From positions 248,001 to 312,000 of the forward strand of contig CBDFMR010000004.1 of assembly GCA_965249765.1 (NCBI GenBank): a stretch of DNA of 64,000 bases. The letters run 5' to 3'. This document shows positions 19,100-26,701 of the stretch, piece by piece. Within the stretch, counting starts at the first letter, position 1. Each line of letters starts with the position of its first letter. Under the pieces are notes generated by a model. It searched no databases, was not told the DNA's origin, and was given only the letters and a program-made list of their open reading frames with translations. The DNA is from CBDFMR01 sp965249765 (GTDB taxonomy: Bacteria > Bacteroidota > Bacteroidia > Chitinophagales > Saprospiraceae). The translations under genes were made by a program, and so were the position numbers.

Positions 19100-19730
19100 G
19101 TGTGCTGTGTAGTTTATTTAAAGATGGAGGTAGGCCCTCCGATAAGGGGATACAGGTCCACTTATCAAACAACTTCTGTAATTTATAAGAGGCAACTTTT
19201 ATGGATGAAGCGACAGGAGAAAAGGCCGAATTAAATCGGTCATGTATGGATAGGAGAGATGAGCGCAAGCGAACCTTTCGATGAAGTGGCGAAAAGACCA
19301 GTTGTTGTCAAAAATCGGGACATATCGAGGTTTCGATGAAGAGTACAGAAGTTACCTGTTTACGGTCTGTATGACAACCGTCATTAAGGAGGCATGACTC
19401 TTATCCAGGCTTTAGCTGAGAACCACAGGAAGCCTGTTGTAAATGTTAAATGGAAAGCACAATCGGAGAATGTCCGTTAGGCGATTACAAAAGTTGTAAC
19501 AGGTGGCGGATTAACTCGTAGTAGTGATGAAACATCTGTAATGGAAGTGGAGCGAAGGGGTTGACATGCTCTGGATATTTTCATCTTGACAACCACCGGG
19601 CTTTCGTTCGGTTGGAATGAGCAAGTGATATGTCCTACTCTTTATAGAGTGAGTGTGAAGAGCCGTGTGAGTCGAGAGGTTCACGCACGGTTCTGTGAAA
19701 GGTTTGGGGGAGAGATTCCCCCTTACCTAC
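19100..19730 (+). mobile_element. Group II intron IntB, ORF-less (copy 1)
   Basis: It begins GTGTGCTGTGTAG, fitting the group II 5' consensus GUGYG. It ends with a classic domain V (AGAGCCGTGTGAGTCGAGAG and matching CACGGTTCT with a GAGA loop), a domain VI stem and the 3' end CCTAC. No protein is encoded. Near-identical sequence occurs at 24046 and 53313. The following exon is TCGACTTTCTT. It sits antisense at the 3' end of the DinB-like gene, whose last codons and stop are supplied by intron sequence. Confidence 0.8.
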
Positions 19731-20223
19731 TCGACTTTCTTTTTAGTTTAAACTTTTCAATTTGTCGTCTGTGCCTTAATATATGAACAATAGCGTGTTG
19801 CATCAATTGTTCAACGTCAAAAATTTGTCCCCATCTAACTTTAATCTTACGATTTAAATCAAATTCCGTTAATTCCATATCTGGATTGTCAATGAAAATT
19901 TTTTCAGTAAAGTTGAACATTTCTACTAATGCTAATTTGTACTCTTGGGCACTATTTAGAACTTCTTTATTTCTATAGTCAATTTTTTCACCGAGCCACT
20001 TTCTTATTTCAACAGCATAGGTATATCCACTTTGTACAACATGCGTTAGTATCGTTTGTATTGATTTGCAATCTTCATCTTTTGTATCAGCTTCTACCAC
20101 ACTGGTTAGTACATTGTGGTCAAGTTCTTCTATTGTGTGATATAGCTCTCTCAATGATTTTTCATATTCATCAAGCAAAGCACCTACCGCTCCTTTAGTT
20201 CTATATCCTCCTTCTTTTATCAT
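19723..20223 (-). CDS. DinB/YfiT-like four-helix metalloenzyme-fold protein
   Basis: The 166-residue protein is helical and carries the spaced His residues of the DinB superfamily: LTHVVQSG early, and LMQHAIVHILRHRRQIE near the C-terminus. These residues normally bind one metal. Members include thiol transferases and stress-induced proteins, and the specific reaction is unknown here. The last residues (SSR and stop) are encoded by the adjoining intron end, so the original C-terminus has been replaced or trimmed. It lies in an array of minus-strand cargo genes separated by introns, consistent with a mobile cassette. Confidence 0.8.
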   Translation of the reverse strand: MIKEGGYRTKGAVGALLDEYEKSLRELYHTIEELDHNVLTSVVEADTKDEDCKSIQTILTHVVQSGYTYAVEIRKWLGEKIDYRNKEVLNSAQEYKLALVEMFNFTEKIFIDNPDMELTEFDLNRKIKVRWGQIFDVEQLMQHAIVHILRHRRQIEKFKLKRKSSR

Positions 20224-20248
20224 TGATTTTACTTGCAGCTAACGTTCC

Positions 20249-20293
20249 GTGTATGGTGTCGTAGCATCCCGAAGGGTGCTATGCACTATACAC
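20249..20293 (+). repeat. Long imperfect hairpin at the IntA 5' junction, attC-like
   Basis: The arms GTGTATGGTGTCGTAGCATC (plus CC) and GGGTGCTATGCACTATACAC flank a GAA loop and pair imperfectly over about 20 bases. The motif CTAACGTTCC immediately precedes it. Length, imperfection and the AACGTT-type edge recall integron attC sites. IntA begins a few bases beyond the hairpin. Confidence 0.5.
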
Positions 20294-20298
20294 ATTGT

Positions 20299-20724
20299 GT
20301 GTGCCCAGCATGGGCAGCTATGGTGAAAGATAGCTATATATTCTAAAGGGTGAAAGTCCCTTGTGCGCCAGAGTGATATTTGGAAGTACTAGTAAGCTGC
20401 AAGGGCGATAGGGGTGACCCTTAGTCTGAAGGAAGCAGGACTACAAAGGTCAGTCCTAACGAACAGGAACTGGATACAGAGGCTATTATAGCTGGGTAAG
20501 CAAGCACATCTTTGTAATGCCCTAAGAATACCAAAGGTTATAGTAGTAGATCCAGTAGGTATTGACTGAAAGAATAATGCCCTTACCTGGGGAGGTCTTG
20601 AATTAGGTTCGGTATTCCTATAGATCAAGAAGTCAGCCGAGGTCATAGTACCAAGAGTAACGAGTGAGGATTTCTAATACCATACCCTCTACGGTCTCAC
20701 AACTTGGGAAGGACTGAACGAAGA
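20299..20724 (+). mobile_element. Group II intron IntA, 5' fragment
   Basis: It starts GTGTGCCCAGCATGGGC, the group II 5' end and first stem. It then follows the complete copies through the domain I motif GAAGGAAGCAGGACTAC and ACGAACAGGAACTGGATAC. Homology stops after GGACTGAACGAAGA, before the reverse transcriptase region, at the point where the truncated DNA methyltransferase gene takes over. It cannot splice because domains V and VI are missing. Confidence 0.8.
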
Positions 20725-21069
20725 CACACTTTTAGGCCATTCTTTTGATCCTAGTTCGATTAATCTTGCTTCTCTTTTTGCGATTTTTCCTTCTGGGTAA
20801 ATACCTAATGTTCTCTCAATTAATTCTTCTCGCTTTTCTAAATCTATTTCTTTGTAAGCCTGATAATATTCTTTCGGGACTGGTCTTCCTTTTTTTTGAA
20901 ATTGTCTATAAAAACTTCTCCAAACTAGAGTTTTATGGGCATTCACATCTTTCTCTATTGAAAGCTCTATGTCAAAAATTGAATGACCTTTTTTGTTCTT
21001 TAGAGACATAAAGCCTTCCCCCAACCCTCCTGGTCCAGCAAACAGATCTATTATTGGAATTGCTTTCAT
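20689..21069 (-). pseudogene. 5' fragment of a C5-cytosine DNA methyltransferase gene
   Basis: The first 115 or so residues match the start of a DNA (cytosine-5) methyltransferase. Motif I, IPIIDLFAGPGGLGEGF, binds S-adenosylmethionine, and IELSIEKDVNAHKTLVWRSF follows. The frame then runs into antisense intron sequence at about 20724 and stops at 20689. The catalytic PC motif, the target-recognition domain and the rest are absent, so no methylation activity is expected. No matching restriction gene is adjacent. Confidence 0.8.
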
Positions 21070-21172
21070 TATAGATTCTATTGTTTGTTGAGAATGGTTG
21101 GCTTGATTAATTGTCTTACATCAATATTAAGCAGTGACGATATGTCAACTAATGTTTCAAAATAGGGTCGTG

Positions 21173-21973
21173 TCATACTTCAAATTTCTTTAGGTGTCTT
21201 TTCATTTCTCTCTCCACTTGTTCAAAAGGTGGTAAATCTTTGATTTGATCTGCCATTGATCTTGCCCATCTTCCTTTATATTGAGGCAATCTCTTTTCAA
21301 GTGATTTATGAAAAACGGAAGGGTTAATTTCTTTGGCTTTACATTTTTGAGAATATTCCAGAATATAAAATTCTACATCCATTTCGTGAACTTCCAAGAG
21401 ATACCAAATATCATAGTAGTCTCTTGGTTGCATTCTCTGAATAGTAGATCTTAGTTTTTCAACTAATACTTCTTCTAATGGATAGCACAGTAATTCATGC
21501 TTTTCGAGATCTGTATAATTGAGTATTACTGGTTTTATGACTGGAGCGAAAACTAATTTTTCACTTCGAGAAATGTCAACTTTAACTTTCTTTTTCGAGC
21601 CATCACCTCCGAATGGACCTATATAGGAAATATAGAAGTTCATTCCTCCATCCTCATGATCATTTTGGTCTATGATCGCAAGAGGAATATTTGCTTCGTC
21701 TTTGATATATTCAAAAACTTGATCAAACCAAGTTATTAATTGATCATTTGATCGATCAGTTATCAAGGTAAAGTCAAGGTCTTCTGAATATCTATATTCA
21801 TCAAAGTACACCTTCTTTAAAACTGTTCCACCTTTGAATACAATTTCTTTTGATAATTCAGGATGATTAGCAATTCCGCATAATATCCAAGACAAGATGT
21901 AGTCCTTCTCAATCTGAGAATCTCGCACTCCTACATTATTTGCCCATTTCTGAATTTCCCCTGGTTCTATCAT
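21173..21973 (-). CDS. abiEii: AbiEii/AbiGii-family toxin nucleotidyltransferase (type IV TA)
   Basis: The 266-residue protein has the AbiEii nucleotidyltransferase pattern. QIEKDYILSWILCGIA leads into VFKGGTVLKKVYFDEYRYSEDLDFTL, which contains the GG(T)-x-L motif and the metal-binding SEDLDF, and RPRDYYDIWYLLE-type residues follow (MQPRDYYDIWYLLEV). Such toxins modify RNA ends, for example tRNA acceptor stems, and cause growth arrest or phage abortive infection. Its start overlaps the antitoxin gene by four bases (ATGA), the standard arrangement. It appears intact. Confidence 0.9.
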   Translation of the reverse strand: MIEPGEIQKWANNVGVRDSQIEKDYILSWILCGIANHPELSKEIVFKGGTVLKKVYFDEYRYSEDLDFTLITDRSNDQLITWFDQVFEYIKDEANIPLAIIDQNDHEDGGMNFYISYIGPFGGDGSKKKVKVDISRSEKLVFAPVIKPVILNYTDLEKHELLCYPLEEVLVEKLRSTIQRMQPRDYYDIWYLLEVHEMDVEFYILEYSQKCKAKEINPSVFHKSLEKRLPQYKGRWARSMADQIKDLPPFEQVEREMKRHLKKFEV

Positions 21974-22791
21974 GTATAGAGAGCTGATTTAATGGTTTCT
22001 TCATCAATATTTTTTAGAATCTTCCACCGAGATAATCTTTTACCTTCTTTCGGTAGTTCAGTATCTAAAGTTGCATATGAGTTCGATCTTAATGTGTGCA
22101 AAGAGTTTATTATATCAGTCTTTATTTCTAGGAACTCTAATAAGTATCCTAATCTTTTCATCACCGATTGAGATCTGAATTGAATCGTGTAGTTCAATAA
22201 TTTGCCAAAGTCTATTTTGTCTTTTGCTTCAAAAATCGCTTTTGCTATTTCTACTATTCCGCCAGCATATTCTGGTTTGAATAAACAATCGATAATAGTT
22301 TTTTCTAAATCTGAGCACTTTACCTTATCAAATTGATTAATCCATATCCTCTTACTTCCAAAAAAGTGATCCCTATTATGATAGATAAATTGAAATTCAA
22401 TGTTTTTGATTTTCAGTTTGGATTTTTTCTGTTGGTTCGAAACAACTATTTGTTGTTTAAGTGATGGCTGTGTTATTAAGCTGTGTATCTGCAGTGCAGA
22501 ATAATATCCAATATAATGTTCTGAGCTCTCTACTAAATGTTCAGTTAGTTTATGCCATTCTGGAATGTACGTCGTGTTTTGTTCTCCAAGTGGAACTACA
22601 ACATACAGTCCTTCTTTAAGTCTTGAAACTTTGCCCCTGTTTGCCATATCTCTAAGTAACTCTCGTATTGCCCCCTTTGATGCATTTGGATATTCATTAT
22701 AGACCTCTTCAATGTCAAAGCAGTTTTGACGTTGTTTCATAAATATTGAAATGAGTTTTTCAGAATCTAATTGCATTAAGTTATGTTTCAT
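21970..22791 (-). CDS. abiEi: AbiEi-family antitoxin
   Basis: The 273-residue protein has an N-terminal winged-helix region (about 1-70, with FDIEEVYNEYPNASKGAIRE and LKEGLYVVVP) followed by the AbiEi C-terminal antitoxin domain (YIGYYSALQIHSL, SDLEKTIIDCLFKPEYAGG). In characterised AbiE systems the antitoxin represses its own promoter and counteracts the toxin without direct binding. It leads the two-gene operon. The start region, including the ATG, is present twice in the DNA (see the repeat at 22783-22896), which may double the operator. Confidence 0.9.
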   Translation of the reverse strand: MKHNLMQLDSEKLISIFMKQRQNCFDIEEVYNEYPNASKGAIRELLRDMANRGKVSRLKEGLYVVVPLGEQNTTYIPEWHKLTEHLVESSEHYIGYYSALQIHSLITQPSLKQQIVVSNQQKKSKLKIKNIEFQFIYHNRDHFFGSKRIWINQFDKVKCSDLEKTIIDCLFKPEYAGGIVEIAKAIFEAKDKIDFGKLLNYTIQFRSQSVMKRLGYLLEFLEIKTDIINSLHTLRSNSYATLDTELPKEGKRLSRWKILKNIDEETIKSALYT

Positions 22792-22896
22792 ATGCCCAAA
22801 ATCAGATATATCCTGACTTTCGTCGTGTCAAAGATAACTATTTCTACTTACAACTATGTTTCATATGCCCAAAATCAGATATTTCCTGACTTTCGT
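22783..22896 (-). promoter_or_regulatory. Duplicated abiE promoter/start region
   Basis: A 41-bp segment at 22783-22823 is repeated at 22856-22896 with a single mismatch, 73 bp apart. Each copy contains an imperfect palindrome (TCAGATATATCCTGA or its variant) and CATATGAAACAT on the minus strand, which is the abiEi start context. The outer copy gives a second ATG followed quickly by a stop. It could serve as a second AbiEi operator. Confidence 0.6.
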
Positions 22897-22911
22897 AGCA
22901 TGAAACATAAC

Positions 22912-23331
22912 TATGATCTGAAAGAACAATGTGTACGATAAGCACTCGTTGCCTTGTGAGAGGAATTATTTGTCTTTACTGAGATTCAAAAACATCTTTC
23001 ACTTTATTGGTAGTTTTCATACACCATTACTTGGGTGGTGGGTGGGAATAGATGGCGGGTGGCGGAAAAAGCAATGTGTCTGAAAGACTCTTTGCTTTTT
23101 GAGGGTTTGGCCATTTTTTTCAGCTTGCATGTAACGCCCAATCTATGTTTTCGTAGGGCGATTTAAAAGTACCTATTTTCGTTTAACTAATTAGCCAAAA
23201 CTTTGTATTTGGGTTTTAACTTAATTCCTATTAAAACGTCAAAACAAAGTTTTGGCGGAGTTTATTAATTGCAATACTGTTTCAAATTACTACCAACTGC
23301 CCTATGAAATATAGATGATGTTACCTGCTTT
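22912..23331. repeat. Gene-free cassette spacer with three inverted repeats
   Basis: There is no coding frame. Three perfect stems are visible: AAAAAGCAA (23066) with TTGCTTTTT (23092), CGCCC (23135) with GGGCG (23156), and GCCAAAACTTTG (23194) with CAAAGTTTTGGC (23245). The pattern suits a structured recombination site or cassette end downstream of the truncated minus-strand gene at 23332. Confidence 0.5.
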
Positions 23332-23538
23332 TATTTTTTATTCCACCATTTATGTTTCAATTTAGATGAACCATCCACAAACTCGTATTCATTTGATTCA
23401 TTGAAACTTTCCCAACCATTTTTCGCATACTTTTCGCAAATGTGCATTTCTCCGTCACCACAGTCAAAGTCAAATGTGAAAGGTAATCTATAGTCACCCC
23501 AGATACATTTTTTAGTTTTATTTGTCGTGTAATCTGTC
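23332..23538 (-). pseudogene. 3' fragment of an unrecognised cargo gene
   Basis: A frame open from the intron junction at 23538 encodes about 68 residues, including CIWGDYRLPFTFDFDCGDGE and CEKYAKNGWESF, ending KHKWWNKK and a TAA at 23332. Composition looks like a genuine small protein, but the 5' end was replaced by IntA sequence. I cannot name the family. Confidence 0.5.
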
Positions 23539-24040
23539 CAAGGGCGATAGGGGTGACCCTATAGTCTGAAGGAAGCAGGACTACAAAGGTCAGTCCTAAC
23601 GAACAGGAACTGGATACAGAGGCTATTAGCTGGGTAAGCAAGCACACCTTTGTAATGCCCTAAGAATACCAAAGGTTATAGTAGTAGATCCAGTAGGTAT
23701 TGACTGAAAGAATAATGCCCTTACCTAGGGAGGTCTTGAATTAGGTTCGGTATTCCTATAGATCAAGAAGTCAGCCGAGGTCATAGTACCAAAAGTAACG
23801 AGCGAGGATTGTTAAACCATACCCTCGAAGGACTCACAACTGTGGAAGGACTGAACGAAGATCCGTTTGAAAATTCGATATGGAGTACATAAGTATAGCC
23901 ATTTCTTAAAGTACAAACTACTCTAGAGTGGTGTAAAGAGCACCCTAGATTATGGGACTTCGAACCGCCGTATACGAGAACCGTACGTACGGTGGTGTGA
24001 GAGGTGCACCCCATCAGTTATCGCTGGTGGGGCCATCTAC
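23539..24040 (+). mobile_element. Group II intron IntA, deleted copy 2 without RT gene
   Basis: It lacks roughly the first 110 bases and the whole reverse transcriptase. It keeps most of domain I (GAAGGAAGCAGGACTACAAA, ACGAACAGGAACTGGATAC), a shortened domain IV, domain V (GAACCGCCGTATACGAGAAC and its partner TACGGTGG) and domain VI, ending CCATCTAC. It truncates a minus-strand gene at 23538. TCGAC separates it from IntB copy 2. Confidence 0.8.
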
Positions 24041-24045
24041 TCGAC

Positions 24046-24584
24046 GTGTGCTGTGTAGTTTATTTAAAGATGGAGGTAGGCCCTCCGATAAGGGGATACA
24101 GGTCCACTTATCAAACAACTTCTGTAATTTATAAGAGGCAACTTTTATGGATGAAGCGACAGGAGAAAAGGCCGAATTAAATCGGTCATGTATGGATAGG
24201 AGAGATGAGCGCAAGCGAACCTTTCGATGAAGTGGCGAAAAGACCAGTTGTTGTCAAAAATCGGGACATATCGAGGTTTCGATGAAGAGTACAGAAGTTA
24301 CCTGTTTACGGTCTGTATGACAACCGTCATTCAGGAGGCATGACTCTTATCTAGGCTTTAGCTGAGAACCACAGGAAGCCTGTTGTAAATGTTAAATGGA
24401 AAGCACAATCGGAGAATGTCCGTTAGGCGATTACAAAAGTTGTAACAGGTGGCGGATCAACTCGTAGTAGTGATGAAACATCTGTAATGGAAGTGGAGCG
24501 AAGGGGTTGACATGCTCTGGATATTTTCATCTTGACAACCACCGGGCTTTCGTTCGGCTGGAATGAGCAAGTGATATGTCCTAC
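24046..24584 (+). mobile_element. Group II intron IntB, copy 2, lacking domains V and VI
   Basis: The sequence follows copies 1 and 3 from GTGTGCTGTG to GATATGTCCTAC. The next bases are directly the downstream exon TCGACTTTCTT, so about 92 bp carrying domains V and VI are missing. CCTACTC occurs at both deletion edges in the full copies. Without domain V this copy should be unable to splice. Confidence 0.8.
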
Positions 24585-24838
24585 TCGACTTTCTTCCATT
24601 AATTCTTCGAACTTTAGTGACGGTCAAATATTAACCCGTGAATTTAGGCTACATCGTTTTCTCTTAATCTGCGTTATGAAAAAGAGTACTTTACTTGTAA
24701 AATTCCATTTTCACGTTTTGATGAAGAAAAAAGTAACCAACCCCAAAGCCACAATTTAGTCTTTGCCCAGCACTTATATTCGACCTTTATAGGTTATGTA
24801 TAATTAAATTTCAAAATCTTTCTAAGAAAGTTGGCTTA
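24585..24838. other. Gene-free spacer after IntB copy 2
   Basis: I find no convincing coding frame on either strand in these 254 bases. On the minus strand short stretches are open, but each meets stops within about 20 codons. It may hold remains of a cargo gene tail, as at the equivalent junction at 19731. Confidence 0.35.
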
Positions 24839-25333
24839 TTACAGTCTTTCCATAGTCCGCACAACGACTGCACTAGTTCCGTCGGTCGTTTCCAATACAT
24901 GTTTTGTATTTGACCATTCCGAAAATGTAAAAACCGTTTCACAATCTGACGAACATGGGGATGTTACCCCATTAAAGGTAGAGTTAATCACGTTAATAGT
25001 CATCATTGTACCATTTTCATGTATTTTATAAGTAAAGGTGCTGCCTCCCGTAAGAATACCGCCATTATTATCCAATTCTAAAACAAATGCATTGGAACCG
25101 CTGCAATCAGAATCTGCGAGGATGCAATATCCATGTGTTTGTGTGTGTGAAGTTAGTGTTCCCCCTAAGTCCCGTTCTACCCCGTCCACTGTAGTAGAAG
25201 TCATGGTCCAGGCACCCGCAGCAAGTGTTTCAATGCGTTGCTGATCAATAGAAATTTCTTCATCCTTGTCACAACTTCCTAAAACGAAAATTGTGAAGAG
25301 AAGCAAATAATTGAGTCGTTTGAAATTTTTCAT
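24839..25333 (-). CDS. Lipocalin-like lipoprotein
   Basis: The 164-residue protein has a lipobox signal (LLLFTIFVLGSC) and a small beta-rich domain. It has an early aromatic turn (AAGAWTMTSTTVDG) and repeated strands such as GGILTGGSTFTYKIHENG and VFTFSEWSNTKHVLE. This is the usual look of Bacteroidota lipocalin-like proteins, which are small membrane-anchored calyx folds of unknown ligand. Four Cys residues in the middle may form disulfides. It stands alone in the accessory island. Confidence 0.75.
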   Translation of the reverse strand: MKNFKRLNYLLLFTIFVLGSCDKDEEISIDQQRIETLAAGAWTMTSTTVDGVERDLGGTLTSHTQTHGYCILADSDCSGSNAFVLELDNNGGILTGGSTFTYKIHENGTMMTINVINSTFNGVTSPCSSDCETVFTFSEWSNTKHVLETTDGTSAVVVRTMERL

Positions 25334-25632
25334 AATTATAAATTTTTAATTAAAAAATGTTTTACTTTTTCTTATTTTAAAATATTATTGCCACCAACAC
25401 AAAAGGAATGTCATGCGGATTTACAATCCTCATACATTTCAGTTGAACCCTACTAAAGGGAAACGCGTTGAGTTAATTTTGCTTTAAGATATGAATTAGT
25501 GTGAAAATTGAGAACTACACCCTGCTGTTGTTCTTGTTTCATTATGATTTATTGGTGAGCTTTTGTACATGTTGCTTTTTTCTCATTATTATCTACGGTA
25601 AAGACATAGGAGTATCCCTTGAGATTTGAGTA

Positions 25633-25983
25633 TTAGTATTCCAGCCTTGCAGATTTTCTATTCATGGGAGGACCTCTGTAAGAAGGTATGGTGATAAAAT
25701 TGAATATCCACTTTACGTCGGCCCTCAATGCGGTTGTTTCAAATTCATCGTGCTGACATTGTTTACACTTGTTTCCATCTAGTCCATTGAGGTAATTCAA
25801 TATCTGGAATATCATTCTCACGGTATGGCCATTGCGCTTTAGAATATCAGGAATCTGATCTTTGATACGCTTGTAAGTCACTGGAGCATGGATGCCATAG
25901 TATCTCGACTTCTGAAAATAGGGAGGAAGGACATGTGTCATAAATTGATGCATGGCTACCAGAGGTCGTAATGACTTGAACAT
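25633..25983 (-). pseudogene. IS91-family transposase, C-terminal remnant
   Basis: The stretch FMTHVLPPYFQKSRYYGIHA aligns with FLMHVLPSGFAKIRHYGFLT of the transposase at 55027-56215. A CxxC pair follows (GNKCKQCQHDEFE), equivalent to the C-terminal zinc finger of that family. The HUH nuclease domain is absent. It abuts the truncated 5' end of the Kazal-domain gene and may have removed that gene's start. Confidence 0.75.
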
Positions 25984-26102
25984 TATAGATATAATGGGCA
26001 GTAACGGAGGTATAGATTCTTACAGTATATTCAATAGTTTTGGACAGAAATTTCTAGAAGGCTCGTTTAGAGAGACGATAAACATAAGTGATTTGAATCT
26101 AA

Positions 26103-26678
26103 GAAGACATTGCTATTGATAATGAAAAAGAATGCTTTGAAACATCACAGTATAATCCTGTTTGTGGCTGCGACGGACACAGTTACCCCAATCCCTGTTA
26201 TGCTACATATAAAGCTGGAGTGACCTCTTATCAAATTGGACTATGTCCCAATACATGCCGAGACAGTACATTGATAATTCATGATATGCCTTGTGACGAC
26301 ATACAAGACCCTGTTTGTGGCTGCGATAGTGTGACTTATATCAACGAATGTCATGCACGTTTTCTTAATGGTATAGTGGAGTGGACATATGGAAAGTGTA
26401 TGACATCTTCGACAACCGAGAATGAGATTTTTGGCAATCAGGATATCCTAATATTCCCTAATCCTGCAACGGAAGCTATCACTCTGCAATTGAATAGTAC
26501 CGTTGATCACAAGGATCTACAATTTATTATTGTAGATCAGATCGGCAGGGTTACGGAAGTAATAATTCTGGAATCGTATGAATCCTCATTGCGTATAGAT
26601 ATTTCCCATCTCTCAAAAGGAATTTATTTTATAAGCGATAGATCAGGGAAGCTGAGACCAATGAAATTTGTCAAGTGA
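26103..26678 (+). pseudogene. 5'-truncated secreted protein with two Kazal domains and T9SS tail
   Basis: The open frame starts after a stop at 26100 with no usable ATG. It encodes one Kazal-type inhibitor module (YNPVCGCDGHSYPNPCYA), a second (QDPVCGCDSVTYINECHARF) and a type A T9SS sorting domain (ILIFPNPATEAITLQL, with the end KGIYFISD and KFVK). The only in-frame start is GTG at 26220, inside the first module. The signal peptide is missing, so the gene was probably cut at its 5' end when IS91-type sequence arrived. The intact form would have been a secreted protease inhibitor. Confidence 0.75.
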
Positions 26679-26701
26679 GTATATGAAATTTTGATATGCT
26701 C

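Noticed and set aside
19068..19268. A 66-residue minus-strand frame (RSSLLSIHDRFNSAF) conserved at 19068, 24014 and 53287
   Set aside because: It is antisense to IntB and is conserved only because the intron copies are nearly identical; no start context or domain supports a protein.
20389..20646. Minus-strand frames at 20389-20646, 23357-23647 and 51452-51652
   Set aside because: They are mostly antisense to intron domain I and share no independent protein features; at 23357 a different frame carries the genuine gene remnant.
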